This document shows positions 25,070 through 37,785 of a stretch of 61,386 nucleotides of DNA, piece by piece. Source of the DNA: Gammaproteobacteria bacterium (GTDB taxonomy: Bacteria > Pseudomonadota > Gammaproteobacteria > JAJRRL01). The notes beneath the pieces were generated by a model that was not told the origin of the DNA, made no database searches, and saw only the letters and a list, made by a program, of their open reading frames with translations. The translations under genes were made by a program, and so were the position numbers. Positions within the stretch are counted from its first letter, which is position 1. Each line of letters starts with the position of its first letter. The stretch covers positions 1 to 61,386 of the forward strand of contig JAJRRL010000046.1 in NCBI GenBank assembly GCA_024279495.1, in the 5' to 3' direction.

Positions 25070-26512
25070 ATGTTCAACCAATTGTCTAAACGACTCAAAA
25101 AAAGCATGGATCACCTCCGAAGCTCCCTGAAAGGTGAGCGTATCCTAACGGCAAATAGCATCAAGCCTGCTCTAAAGCCTATTCGGGATGCCCTTCTAGA
25201 TGCCGATGTTGCCCTCTCTGTTGTCAATGACTTTATCGACCAGGTCAGCCAACATGCCGAAGGTAAGCGCGCCACCAATAAAGTGAGTGCAAGCGACGCA
25301 TTAACCAAAATTGTTCAAGATGAGCTAGCCAAAATACTCGGCCAGGGAGATGCCTCCATCGCCTTGAATTTAAAGGCAACACCGCCTGTGGTGATCATGT
25401 TGGTCGGCCTGCAAGGATCCGGTAAAACTACCTCGGCAGGCAAGCTAGCCAACTACCTCATGAAAGAACACGAAAAGCAGGTAGCTTTGGTCTCAACAGA
25501 CATCTACCGACCTGCTGCAATAAACCAACTAGAAACACTGTGCAAACAAATTAATGCACACTTCATTCCTTCCACGCCGAGCGAAAAACCCAAAAAGATC
25601 GTCGAACGCGCACTCGATACGGCCAAAAAAGAACAATACGATGTCTTAATCATCGATACCGCTGGTCGTCTTCATATCGATGATAAGCTGATGGACGAGC
25701 TTCGTGTGTTGAGTCATGTGGGTCAGCCCACAGAAACCTTGCTTGTGGTCGATAGCATGATGGGCCAAGACGCCGCTCAAGTCGCCCTTTCCTTTAGTAA
25801 AACCCTCGAACTCACTGGCTCAATCCTAACAAAAACAGACGGTGACGCCCGTGGTGGCGCAGCACTTTCCATGCGAGTAATAACCAAAAAGCCCATTAAA
25901 TTCATGGGGATAGGTGAAAAGCTTGAGGGCTTTGAGGTCTTTTATCCTAAACGACTTGCCTCTCGTATCTTAGGCATGGGCGATATCGCCACCTTGGTGG
26001 AAAGAGCCCAAAATAAAGTCGATGAGAAGAAAACAAAAGCCTTGGCCGACAAAGCAAGAAAAGGCGGTAAAGCAGGTATTTTTAATTTCAACGACATGCT
26101 CAGTATGATGAACCAAGCTCGCAAAATGGGAAGCATGAGCGATATCATGAGCAAACTACCTATCGATAGCAGCATGATGCCAAACAACCCACTTTCCATG
26201 TTCGACGACAAATCAGTCAAACTGTATCAAGCAGTGGTTGACTCCATGACCCCAAATGAGCGAATTTACCCAGCCACGCTAAATGGCTCCAGAAAACGAC
26301 GTATCGCCAAAGGTGCTGGGGTTTCCGCCCAAGATATGGGCCGAACCATTCGCATGCTCGAGAAAACAAAAAAGATGTTTAAACAAGCTAGCGGCCAGAA
26401 AATACGCCGAAGAATGGCCCACCTAAGCAACCAAATGCCTCCTGGCATGGGTGGGGCTGGTGGTGGACTACCTTTTGGTGACCTAGAAGAGCTCAAAGAC
26501 TCCTCTAAGTAG
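25070..26512 (+). CDS. ffh: Signal recognition particle protein Ffh (SRP54)
   Basis: A 480-residue SRP GTPase that delivers nascent membrane proteins to FtsY/SecYEG. The N domain is helical. The G domain has G1 GLQGSGKTT, DTAGR, TKTDGDARGG and GIGEKLEGFE; the Met-rich M domain (about 300-460) binds 4.5S RNA and signal sequences and ends Gly-rich. ATG 25070 is chosen because the family starts MFxxLSxRL; the open frame extends 30 codons further through the promoter. It precedes the rpsP operon by 200 bases. Confidence 0.95.
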   Translation: MFNQLSKRLKKSMDHLRSSLKGERILTANSIKPALKPIRDALLDADVALSVVNDFIDQVSQHAEGKRATNKVSASDALTKIVQDELAKILGQGDASIALNLKATPPVVIMLVGLQGSGKTTSAGKLANYLMKEHEKQVALVSTDIYRPAAINQLETLCKQINAHFIPSTPSEKPKKIVERALDTAKKEQYDVLIIDTAGRLHIDDKLMDELRVLSHVGQPTETLLVVDSMMGQDAAQVALSFSKTLELTGSILTKTDGDARGGAALSMRVITKKPIKFMGIGEKLEGFEVFYPKRLASRILGMGDIATLVERAQNKVDEKKTKALADKARKGGKAGIFNFNDMLSMMNQARKMGSMSDIMSKLPIDSSMMPNNPLSMFDDKSVKLYQAVVDSMTPNERIYPATLNGSRKRRIAKGAGVSAQDMGRTIRMLEKTKKMFKQASGQKIRRRMAHLSNQMPPGMGGAGGGLPFGDLEELKDSSK

Positions 26513-26654
26513 CCAATTAAGTCGAAACGTTTTCTTTTCTTCCCCTGTAAAGTGAAAGTATGATCTCATCTCGAATTTTCATGCTCTAAGCACCTTGTTT
26601 TCGCTAGGTTTTGCTTTTTCAGAAAAAAGCCTTTCATCTTTCCCATTTTTCTCG

Positions 26655-26660
26655 TAGAAT
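26655..26660 (+). promoter_or_regulatory. Possible rpsP-operon promoter -10
   Basis: TAGAAT lies 52 bases upstream of the rpsP ATG in the 200-base gap after ffh. The best -35 candidate (TTTCAT, 26632-26637) is weak. No terminator is evident between ffh and rpsP, so readthrough from ffh is also possible. Confidence 0.35.
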
Positions 26661-26712
26661 GGGCCGCCTGAAAACTGTTCTATCTGAACACACACTGAGG
26701 ATAATAACCGCC

Positions 26713-27120
26713 ATGGTAAAACTTCGCTTTGCACGTCACGGCTCAAAAAAACGGCCTTTCTACCGCATCGTAGCTGCTGATTCTCGCAGCCCTCGCGATG
26801 GTCGCTACATCGAATCACTTGGTTTTTACAATCCTTGCGCTCACGGCGCTGAAGCTCCTATCATCCTAGACCAAGAGCGTGTCTCTTACTGGTTAGGCGA
26901 AGGCGCTCAACCAAGCGAACGTGTTAAGAAAATCATCAAACTTAGCCAATCTACTACTGCTCCTCTTGAAGCCCGACCATCTCGTAAAGAAATGAAGAAA
27001 AATCAAGCTGAAGCCATGCATGCTGAGTTACAAAAAGCAAAGAAAGCTGAAGCACAAGCTGCAGCAACTGAAGCCAAAAAAGCTGACGCTAGTGACGACG
27101 CAGAAAAAACTGATAGCTAA
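26713..27120 (+). CDS. rpsP: 30S ribosomal protein S16 with long Lys/Ala tail
   Basis: A 135-residue S16. Residues 1-85 are canonical ([46 protein letters not shown]). The remaining ~50 are a Lys/Ala/Glu-rich low-complexity tail ([16 protein letters not shown]), well beyond the usual 80-90 residues; such tails occur in some bacteria. ATG 26713 was chosen from S16 homology. It is first in the rpsP-rimM-trmD-rplS operon, and its end overlaps the rimM start. Confidence 0.94.
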   Translation: MVKLRFARHGSKKRPFYRIVAADSRSPRDGRYIESLGFYNPCAHGAEAPIILDQERVSYWLGEGAQPSERVKKIIKLSQSTTAPLEARPSRKEMKKNQAEAMHAELQKAKKAEAQAAATEAKKADASDDAEKTDS

Positions 27121-27622
27121 GCATAGCGATCCCATCACCCTAGGCCGGCTCGGTCGCCCTTATGGCGTCCGAGGCTGGGCTCATCTTTATTCCCTTATGA
27201 TTCCCGAGAGCCTCATCCTCGAACAATCTCAATGTGTTCTTCAGCTCGGAAACAGAAGCCAGGAATGCCGAATTGAGCAGATCAAGCCCCACGGAAAGAA
27301 CTTTGTCACTAAAATTGATTGCATCCCTACCCGAGAGTCAGTCTCTGAATGGACCAATGCCTTACTCATTGCTGATCGTTCGCAGCTTCCTGAGCTTAGT
27401 GAGAGCGACTACTACATCACAGACTTGATTGGTCATGAAGTGCAAAACACAGACGGCGTTATTTTGGGAACCGTCAGTGACATCATGCAAACAGGAGCAA
27501 ATGATGTGTTCATTGTGGACATGCCATCTGACAAAGAAACGCTAATCCCTCATATCCCTAACGTCATTAAATCAATCGACCATGAGCAAAAGCTCATTAT
27601 TGCCGATTGGGTGCCTCTATGA
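27092..27622 (+). CDS. rimM: Ribosome maturation factor RimM
   Basis: A 176-residue 16S processing factor that binds S19 during 30S assembly. The N-terminal domain shows [22 protein letters not shown]; the PRC-barrel domain shows [29 protein letters not shown] and [13 protein letters not shown]. The start is not certain: there is no ATG near the expected N-terminus. A GTG at 27092 gives about 11 residues before DPI, as in E. coli, and overlaps rpsP by 29 bases. It ends in an ATGA overlap with trmD. Confidence 0.9.
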   Translation: MTTQKKLIAKHSDPITLGRLGRPYGVRGWAHLYSLMIPESLILEQSQCVLQLGNRSQECRIEQIKPHGKNFVTKIDCIPTRESVSEWTNALLIADRSQLPELSESDYYITDLIGHEVQNTDGVILGTVSDIMQTGANDVFIVDMPSDKETLIPHIPNVIKSIDHEQKLIIADWVPL

Positions 27623-28383
27623 GCCTTATTAAACCTCATATTGCCGCAATCAGCCTCTTCCCCGACATGTTTAATGCCTTACACGCTGGCATCCCTGGTC
27701 GAGCTCTCGAGCAAGGGTTACTAACCCTCTCTCACATAAACCTCAGAGACCATGCCACCCCCCCTCATTATCGCGTAGATGATCGTCCCTACGGTGGCGG
27801 CCCCGGTATGGTGATGAGCTACGAGCCCATGGCCAAAGCAATCGATGCCGCCAAAGCGATTCTTCCCAAAAATTCCCCCGTCATTCACCTCTCTCCGCAG
27901 GGAGCTCCTCTAACACAATCGAAAGTTATTGAGCTAGCAAAGTTACCTGGCCTAATTTTGGCCACAAGCCGCTATGAAGGACTAGACGCTAGGCTTCATG
28001 AAACCCATATCGACTACGAGCTCTCTGTGGGTGATTTTGTGCTCAGCGGTGGCGAGCTTCCTGCTATGTCATTGATTGATGCGATAATTCGCTGTTTACC
28101 AGGCGCATTGGGCGACTCTCAATCCGCCGAAGAAGATTCTTTTTCCAATGGTCTTCTTGATTATTCTCATTACACTCGACCCGCTCAAATTGGAGATTTA
28201 GGGGTGCCTAAAGTCCTACTTAGCGGTGATCATGAGGCTATTGCACAGTGGCGATTGAAAGAATCACTTAAAAAGACTTGGCAAACACGCCCAGATCTGA
28301 TAAAAAGACACTCTTTCAATCAGAATGAACAGGCATTGCTGGACGCTATTATCCAAACAAAGCCAAACGATTTTCATCAATAG
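27619..28383 (+). CDS. trmD: tRNA (guanine37-N1)-methyltransferase
   Basis: A 254-residue SPOUT methyltransferase that makes m1G37 and prevents +1 frameshifting. Seen: SLFPDMF near the start, [23 protein letters not shown], the knot region [32 protein letters not shown], and the active-site Asp in [21 protein letters not shown] 27619 overlaps the rimM stop. rplS follows after 10 bases. Confidence 0.95.
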   Translation: MSLIKPHIAAISLFPDMFNALHAGIPGRALEQGLLTLSHINLRDHATPPHYRVDDRPYGGGPGMVMSYEPMAKAIDAAKAILPKNSPVIHLSPQGAPLTQSKVIELAKLPGLILATSRYEGLDARLHETHIDYELSVGDFVLSGGELPAMSLIDAIIRCLPGALGDSQSAEEDSFSNGLLDYSHYTRPAQIGDLGVPKVLLSGDHEAIAQWRLKESLKKTWQTRPDLIKRHSFNQNEQALLDAIIQTKPNDFHQ

Positions 28384-28393
28384 AGGTACCCCT

Positions 28394-28771
28394 ATGAGCC
28401 AAATGATCGCTGAGATTGAAGCAGAACAAATGCAGGGTAAAGAGATTCCCGAATTCTCACCTGGTGACACTGTCATTGTGAACGTTAAAATTAAAGAAGG
28501 CACTCGCGAACGTATTCAGGCTTTTGAAGGCACTGTGATCGCTAGAAAGAATCGTGGTCTTAACAGTGCATTTACTGTAAGAAAAATTGCTCACGGTGAA
28601 GGCGTTGAACGTGCGTTCCAACTCTATAGCCCTCTTATCGCTAGCATTGTTCTAAAACGTCGGGGTGATGTGGCTCGCGCCAAGCTTTACTACCTACGTG
28701 AACTTAAAGGACGTAAAGCTCGCATCAAAGAGAAAATCATCAAGAAAAAGAAAAAACAAACCGATAAATAG
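28394..28771 (+). CDS. rplS: 50S ribosomal protein L19
   Basis: A 125-residue L19 at the 30S-50S interface. Seen: [52 protein letters not shown] and a Lys-rich C-terminus. AGAGG lies seven bases before ATG 28394. It is last in the rpsP operon, followed by an intrinsic terminator. Confidence 0.95.
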   Translation: MSQMIAEIEAEQMQGKEIPEFSPGDTVIVNVKIKEGTRERIQAFEGTVIARKNRGLNSAFTVRKIAHGEGVERAFQLYSPLIASIVLKRRGDVARAKLYYLRELKGRKARIKEKIIKKKKKQTDK

Positions 28772-28802
28772 GCACTTAGCTACTTTTTACTCGCCTTTTA
28801 AG

Positions 28803-28825
28803 CACCTCCTTTTGGAGGTGTTTTT
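28803..28825 (+). terminator. Intrinsic terminator of the rpsP-rplS operon
   Basis: CACCTCC - TTTT - GGAGGTG followed by TTTTT, 31 bases past the rplS stop codon. A perfect 7-bp stem. Confidence 0.88.
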
Positions 28826-28942
28826 ACATGTGCTTCCCCCCGACATTGAAAGCTACACTCAAAAAAGTTACACTCTAAAGATCATGGACATCAGCCTTGG
28901 ATACAAGAAGTAACCGGCTCTTTATAGCAGGATAAGCACGTG

Positions 28943-29293
28943 ATGAATACAGAACAACACATTGTCGATTGGGATAGCAGCCTAGAACTTGCGGGAGGTG
29001 ATCATGGTATCGCTCGTGAAATTATCCGTGTCTGTTCTGAGGACCTCAATGTCACTTTAAAAATCCTTTCAGAAGCCTATCAAAACAAAGATACTCAAGC
29101 CCTTCGCCATGAACTACACCGAGTAAAAGGTGGCGTTTGCTATCTAAAAGCCCCTGAGCTCATGGATGCCCTTAACAACTTTCATGCATCAATAAAAGCG
29201 GTGCCGCAAGCATCTAACGACATGGCTAGCACCTATGAAGGCCTACTAAAAGCCATCATGAACTTCCAAGAGGCTTCCAAAAACCTCATCTAA
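28943..29293 (+). CDS. Stand-alone HPt phosphotransfer protein
   Basis: A 116-residue four-helix HPt protein. The phosphorylatable His59 lies in LHRVKGGVCYLKAPELM, nearly identical to MHYMKGGVCYIKAPALM of the hybrid kinase at 10355-12706; the flanking helices also align (NNFHASIKAVPQA against ESFHTAVKEEPQD). It is therefore probably a paralogue of the kinase's own HPt and may give an alternative phosphotransfer branch. A GTG just before the ATG is also open; ATG 28943 is preferred. It stands alone between the rplS terminator and an unknown gene 68 bases downstream. Confidence 0.83.
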   Translation: MNTEQHIVDWDSSLELAGGDHGIAREIIRVCSEDLNVTLKILSEAYQNKDTQALRHELHRVKGGVCYLKAPELMDALNNFHASIKAVPQASNDMASTYEGLLKAIMNFQEASKNLI

Positions 29294-29361
29294 GCACGTT
29301 TCTTGCCATCCAAGCTGTTTAGCAGTAACATTCGAGACATGTTAATTTTAGGATTGGAAAT

Positions 29362-30375
29362 GTGTCACATCAACCGAAAACAGAAGAAGCCGTACTAGCA
29401 AGCCTTGACAGAGCTACCACTCAACTCTCTAAGCTTCAGCTCTCAGAGAAGAGCCCTGAAATCTTTATTCGAGATAATATCAAAAAGTGTGGTCGCCTAT
29501 TCGTTGACCTTTCAACAACTTTAATTAGCAAATACAAAAAACTGGGAATCATAGAAGGCCATGCCAGTAATGCCACTGAAAAGGAAGAACTCGCAAAATT
29601 ACTTCCATTAAAACAAGCTTTAGTAAAAAACATAGAGTGGCTATTCGTTCTTATTTGCATCTCCATTCAAAAAAGAATCCCTGAGAAGAGAAAAGATAAC
29701 CGACAAGCAGTGTCAAAACGAAGCGTTAAACTTCACAAGCGAATAACCAAAAGGCTAAGCAGCCTCGATACTTTAACTAACGTTCACAAGAATTTATCCC
29801 GAACAGTGAGCCAACACAACACCATAAAAGAATACGATCAAACGCAGTGTGAACAAACCATGAAGACTGCCCAAGCCTGCTGTTATACAAAAGGAAACGT
29901 AGCTCTTGATGACGAAATAGAAGGAACTAAAATCGGCTTTAAAAAAGCCGAAATTGCTCTTTGGGTAGCAACTGCCGCCTCTACCGCAGGCACCTTAGCA
30001 ATTACCATTACCTTAACTGCTATCGGCTCTATCTCCCACGGTGTTTTTTCGTTAGCAGCCTTTAGCAGCCATGCTTCCCTTTCTCTTCAGGTATTATTAC
30101 CACTTTTCTTGGTCGCTGTTTGCGGTTTTTTGCTGGCTCCCGTTGTTCGGCGAGAACGTTTTAAAAGTGCCCGCGATCGCTTTTCCTTCTTGGCTAAAAA
30201 CAAAGAATTACTAAACGAACTGAAAGATCCTTTTGATTCTAATGATGATTCAAGTCAGTACCATCCTGAGAGCTCAGATGATTCTGATGACGACAATGCT
30301 TTTGATAATAGCAATTTCAAGAGCTCGAATAATTCTGATGGCCCTGCGGACGTTGAAAAACCGGGCCCAGGATAA
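29362..30375 (+). CDS. Hypothetical two-TM protein with acidic Ser/Asp/Asn tail
   Basis: Unrecognised 337-residue protein. Residues 1-195 are helical and Lys-rich. Two membrane segments lie at about 198-222 and 240-262, separated by a short Ser/Ala/His loop. The last ~48 residues (290-337) are disordered, rich in Asp, Ser and Asn, and end DVEKPGPG. There is no signal peptide. The start is GTG with GGA-type spacing. A soluble N-terminus, membrane hairpin and acidic disordered C-terminus is a style common in effectors of intracellular bacteria, but that is inference. It follows the HPt gene by 68 bases and may share its transcript. Confidence 0.5.
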   Translation: MSHQPKTEEAVLASLDRATTQLSKLQLSEKSPEIFIRDNIKKCGRLFVDLSTTLISKYKKLGIIEGHASNATEKEELAKLLPLKQALVKNIEWLFVLICISIQKRIPEKRKDNRQAVSKRSVKLHKRITKRLSSLDTLTNVHKNLSRTVSQHNTIKEYDQTQCEQTMKTAQACCYTKGNVALDDEIEGTKIGFKKAEIALWVATAASTAGTLAITITLTAIGSISHGVFSLAAFSSHASLSLQVLLPLFLVAVCGFLLAPVVRRERFKSARDRFSFLAKNKELLNELKDPFDSNDDSSQYHPESSDDSDDDNAFDNSNFKSSNNSDGPADVEKPGPG

Positions 30376-30512
30376 AGCTTAACTATAGCTAGCTTATTAT
30401 TTTGCTTCTAAAAGCAGTCTTCGGGGTTGAGCTCACAGTAATGCTGGGGCTGTTTAGATTTCGCTAGCCTGAATGATCGCGCACTATAAAACAGGAAATT
30501 AGTTTATTTTTT

Positions 30513-30598
30513 TTGCTGTGGAGGCGAGCTGAGCAACGAAGCGCAGTGTACACGCAAGTACACGAGCATTGGAAGCGCAAGCTCAACAAACACAGCAA
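30513..30598 (+). repeat. Dispersed repeat with terminal inverted repeats, copy A
   Basis: Ends TTGCTGTG (30513-30520) and CACAGCAA (30591-30598) are inverted repeats. The internal ~60 bases from GAGCAACGAAGCGCAGTGTA to GCTCAACAAA are about 52/60 identical to the reverse complement of 33325-33394. GTGTACACGCAAGTACACGAGC forms a small internal stem. It sits between the gene ending at 30375 and the rpoS stop codon. It is a short non-autonomous repeat with no coding capacity. Confidence 0.75.
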
Positions 30599-30619
30599 GA
30601 AAAAGAAACAATTTTGGCC

Positions 30620-31621
30620 CTAATCCACGTCGGATATACTAACGCCTTCATCTGCTATCACTTTTTTAAGCTTTTCAACCGCAGTAATCTGAATCTGCCG
30701 CACACGCTCACGCGTTACACCTACAGCTTTTCCGACGACTTCTAAAGTTTCAGGATCATGCTCAGCCAAACCAAAGCGACGCATCACCACTTCTTTTTCA
30801 CGATCGCTTAAATGCGACAACCAACGCATAATACTGCGCTCCCGATCCACGTCTTCAAACAGTTCTTGTGGATCTAAGTGATTATCATCACTAATGGTAT
30901 CCGCTATTGATTTTGAACCATCTGCTGTAACTGGCGTATGAATTGACGTTGCATCCATCGATAATTTCAACATCCGCTGAATATCTTCAAGAGGCTTATC
31001 CACCAACTGCGCAATTTCTTCAGCAGAAGGATCATGATCCAACTTCTGACTTAACTGTTTTGCAGCTCGCAAATACACATTCATTTCTTTAATAACATGA
31101 ACAGGCAATCGAACAGAACGACTTTGGTTCATAATCGCACGCTCAATGGTTTGTCTAATCCACCATGTTGCATACGTTGAAAATCGAAATCCTCTATCGG
31201 GGTCAAATTTTTCAACAGCGTGCATCAAACCAAGGTTTCCTTCCTCAATAAGATCCAAGAAAGCTAAACCACGATTACAATAATGACGAGCAATCTTCAC
31301 TACCAAACGCAGGTTTGATTCGATCATGCATTTTCTTGCGGCACGATCCCCGGTTTTGGCTTTGCTTGCCACTTTAAATTCTTGCTCAGCAGTCAACAAA
31401 GCTGCGTGTCCAATCTCATGTAAATACATGTTAGTAGGATCTATAGACCGTACTTTAGTAGGATTGGATTTAGCAACTGATTCAGAAAATGCTTTTTCTT
31501 CAGTTGATCGCGTCTTTGATCGCGATTTTTTTTTCGGAGTATCTCCAAAAAAAACACTGTGATCCTCAAATTGAGGTCCCATACTTCGCTCCGAAGAGCG
31601 TTTTTTACTTTGAGTGGCCAT
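30620..31621 (-). CDS. rpoS: Stationary-phase sigma factor RpoS (sigma-38)
   Basis: A 333-residue sigma-70 family factor. The N-terminal ~55 residues are Lys/Ser-rich. Region 1.2 begins DPTNMYLHEIG, and region 2 has SNLRLVVKIARHYCNRGLAFLDLIEEGN and FSTYATWWIRQTIERAI. Region 3 is QLDHDPS-like (KLDHDPSAEEIA), and region 4 has LSDREKEVVMRRFGL and GVTRERVRQIQ. Length and the position after nlpD and surE identify RpoS rather than RpoD or RpoH. In intracellular pathogens RpoS controls the transmissive/small-cell state. AGGGA precedes the ATG. Confidence 0.93.
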   Translation of the reverse strand: MATQSKKRSSERSMGPQFEDHSVFFGDTPKKKSRSKTRSTEEKAFSESVAKSNPTKVRSIDPTNMYLHEIGHAALLTAEQEFKVASKAKTGDRAARKCMIESNLRLVVKIARHYCNRGLAFLDLIEEGNLGLMHAVEKFDPDRGFRFSTYATWWIRQTIERAIMNQSRSVRLPVHVIKEMNVYLRAAKQLSQKLDHDPSAEEIAQLVDKPLEDIQRMLKLSMDATSIHTPVTADGSKSIADTISDDNHLDPQELFEDVDRERSIMRWLSHLSDREKEVVMRRFGLAEHDPETLEVVGKAVGVTRERVRQIQITAVEKLKKVIADEGVSISDVD

Positions 31622-31641
31622 AGCTGTCCCTAACGGTGGCT

Positions 31642-32418
31642 TTACACACGATCCCTAGGTAACACATACTTAGGGTTCACAGGTTGACCGTTTCTTCGGA
31701 GCTCAAAATGAAGTCTAGTGCGTCCTGCAGTATCTCGACCCATCTTGGCAATAAGTTGTCCCGAATGAACAGTCTGCCCTTGCTTGACAAGAATTCTAGC
31801 ATTGTTGGAATAGGCACTCAAATATTGTCGGGTATGCTTAAGGATGATTAATCTGGGATACCCACGCACCCCTTTCCCAATATACACAACAACGCCCGAT
31901 GCCGCAGCTCTTATTGGGCTACCATAGTATCCCTTTATGTCGACTCCGCGATTTCCTTCGTATGATCCTGTGAAAGGAGATACCATTCTGCCTTTGGAAG
32001 GCCAGTACCAACTCAAGGCTTGTGTATGCTTATAAGCCTTCTTCACTTTTTTAGGGGCTTTATGGTGTCTCTTTTTATGCGAGGGATGATGGCTATGCCT
32101 TGTCGGCGCAGATCTCTTATGTCGCTTAGCGCGATAGACGCTGGCTGACTTACGCGACTTGGGCTGATAAGGCGTACTCATTTTCAAGCGGTCACCCACT
32201 TTAAGGGTGGCAAACGTTGACATATGATTTCTTGACGCGAGTTTTCGGTAATCTTGATTGAAAGCAAAAGCAATAGAATAAAGCGTGTCACCTTTCTGCA
32301 CCCGATAAAAATCAGACGCTTTTGATCTCACCTGCCAAGCATCGACAACCGGCGCTCGATGAGAAAAACACACTGTAGGCAGAAGCAAAAAAGCTCCCAA
32401 GACCCATTTTTTTTTCAT
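31642..32418 (-). CDS. nlpD: NlpD-like LysM/M23 envelope protein
   Basis: A 258-residue exported protein with an N-terminal signal segment (1-19). The Cys at 17 is preceded by Thr-Val, not a good lipobox, so lipoprotein status is doubtful. LysM lies at about 38-82 (FYRVQKGDTLYSIAFAF), followed by a His/Lys/Arg-rich linker. A LytM/M23 domain lies at about 140-255. The first zinc-site motif reads NRGVD rather than HxxxD, so it should be catalytically inactive, like NlpD, which activates amidase AmiC in cell separation. GGAGGTGG precedes the ATG. It lies between surE and rpoS, as in E. coli. Confidence 0.87.
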   Translation of the reverse strand: MKKKWVLGAFLLLPTVCFSHRAPVVDAWQVRSKASDFYRVQKGDTLYSIAFAFNQDYRKLASRNHMSTFATLKVGDRLKMSTPYQPKSRKSASVYRAKRHKRSAPTRHSHHPSHKKRHHKAPKKVKKAYKHTQALSWYWPSKGRMVSPFTGSYEGNRGVDIKGYYGSPIRAAASGVVVYIGKGVRGYPRLIILKHTRQYLSAYSNNARILVKQGQTVHSGQLIAKMGRDTAGRTRLHFELRRNGQPVNPKYVLPRDRV

Positions 32419-32494
32419 ATACCACCTCCTCCATGAGGTTATATGACTAGGATTGCCTTCTTTTTCGCTTCGAAAAGCGAATTGAAGACAAGCC

Positions 32495-33265
32495 TTAAGG
32501 TAAACGCTTCACCCACTGTGAGACTTGATCAAAAGACTCATAGTTGGTCAGATCAATGCGCAACGGTGTGATTGAAACCATCTGCCGCCTAACCGCATCA
32601 AAGTCTGTTCCCAAACTTGAATCTTGCTCATCTCCCACCAAGCCTATCCAATAAATAACGCCGCCACGAGGGTCGTCGCGTTGAATAACTGGCTGTGAGG
32701 GATGGCGAGTCCCCAATCGAGTGACCTCGTAACCTAACACATCTTCCAAAGGTAAGTTTGGCACATTGATGTTTAAAATAGTACCTGATGGCAAAGACTC
32801 CTCCATCAAATTCAGGAGAATAGTCTTCGCGACAGCCGCCGCTGTTTCAAAATGGCGCACCTCATGAGGAGTTGAATAATCAACAACAAGAGATACTGCG
32901 AGTGCCGGCAAGCCCAAAAAACGCCCTTCCATTGCAGCAGCTACAGTCCCGGAATACCAGACATCATCCCCTAAATTAGCACCATTATTAATGCCAGAAA
33001 TGACCATTTCCGGGCGCTCTTTTAAATACCCGCTCAATGCTAAATGCACACAATCGGTTGGCGTACCCTGCACAGAGGAAATCCCTTCACTCACCTTTGT
33101 AGCACGCAGAGGCGAACTTAGAGTAAGCGAGTTACTTGCTCCACTACGATCACGATCTGGAGCAACCACGTGAAGCTCATCGACGCATGGAAGCAAGGCT
33201 TCTCTCAAAGCTTTCAAGCCAGGAGCATGGACACCATCATCATTAGAGAGTAGAAGACTATACAT
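32495..33265 (-). CDS. surE: 5'/3'-nucleotidase SurE
   Basis: A 256-residue metal-dependent survival phosphatase acting on nucleoside monophosphates. Seen: LLSNDDGVHAPGL with the metal-binding Asp pair, APDRDRSGASNSLTL, GTPTDCVHLAL, SGINNGANLGDDVWYSGTVAAAMEG. ATG 33265 has GGAGG six bases upstream; the frame runs 29 codons further into a repeat. nlpD follows 76 bases downstream. pcm, which often sits between surE and nlpD, is absent here. Confidence 0.94.
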   Translation of the reverse strand: MYSLLLSNDDGVHAPGLKALREALLPCVDELHVVAPDRDRSGASNSLTLSSPLRATKVSEGISSVQGTPTDCVHLALSGYLKERPEMVISGINNGANLGDDVWYSGTVAAAMEGRFLGLPALAVSLVVDYSTPHEVRHFETAAAVAKTILLNLMEESLPSGTILNINVPNLPLEDVLGYEVTRLGTRHPSQPVIQRDDPRGGVIYWIGLVGDEQDSSLGTDFDAVRRQMVSITPLRIDLTNYESFDQVSQWVKRLP

Positions 33266-33324
33266 AGGTCGCCTCCAATAGAAAACAATTGCCGATAGGG
33301 AAAAGTTGCTTTTGCAGCTCTTCT

Positions 33325-33394
33325 TTGTTGAGCCTGCGCTTCTGGTGCTCATGTACTTTCATGTACACTGCGCTCCGTTGCTCCGCTCGTCTCG
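33325..33394 (-). repeat. Dispersed repeat, copy B (inverted relative to copy A)
   Basis: The reverse complement reads GAGCAACGGAGCGCAGTGTA ... GCAGGCTCAACAAA, about 52/60 identical to 30521-30590. The copy lies in the ftsB-surE gap just upstream of the surE ribosome-binding site. The terminal inverted repeats of copy A are not conserved here. Confidence 0.75.
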
Positions 33395-33477
33395 AAGAAT
33401 CATCAAAATAACTCTTTTCCTGAAGACTACACATAAGACTCTCCTATTTGAAGGCTATAACTATACATAATAAATTC

Positions 33478-35879
<2,402 letters not shown>

Positions 35880-35895
35880 ATTTTTTTCCTCGCAA

Positions 35896-37620
<1,725 letters not shown>

Positions 37621-37785
37621 TTAAGTATACCAAATCTCTCCTCTAGACGGAAGAGAAGACCGAATTCACTTTTGCTGTTTATTTTTTGACCCATCTCCTT
37701 TTTTCAAAACGCTCAGAAGCCCTCTACTTGAGCTCTTGCGCTCCCAAGAACAAGCTGCGAAAATGAGTGTTTTTTTGGATTCCTC

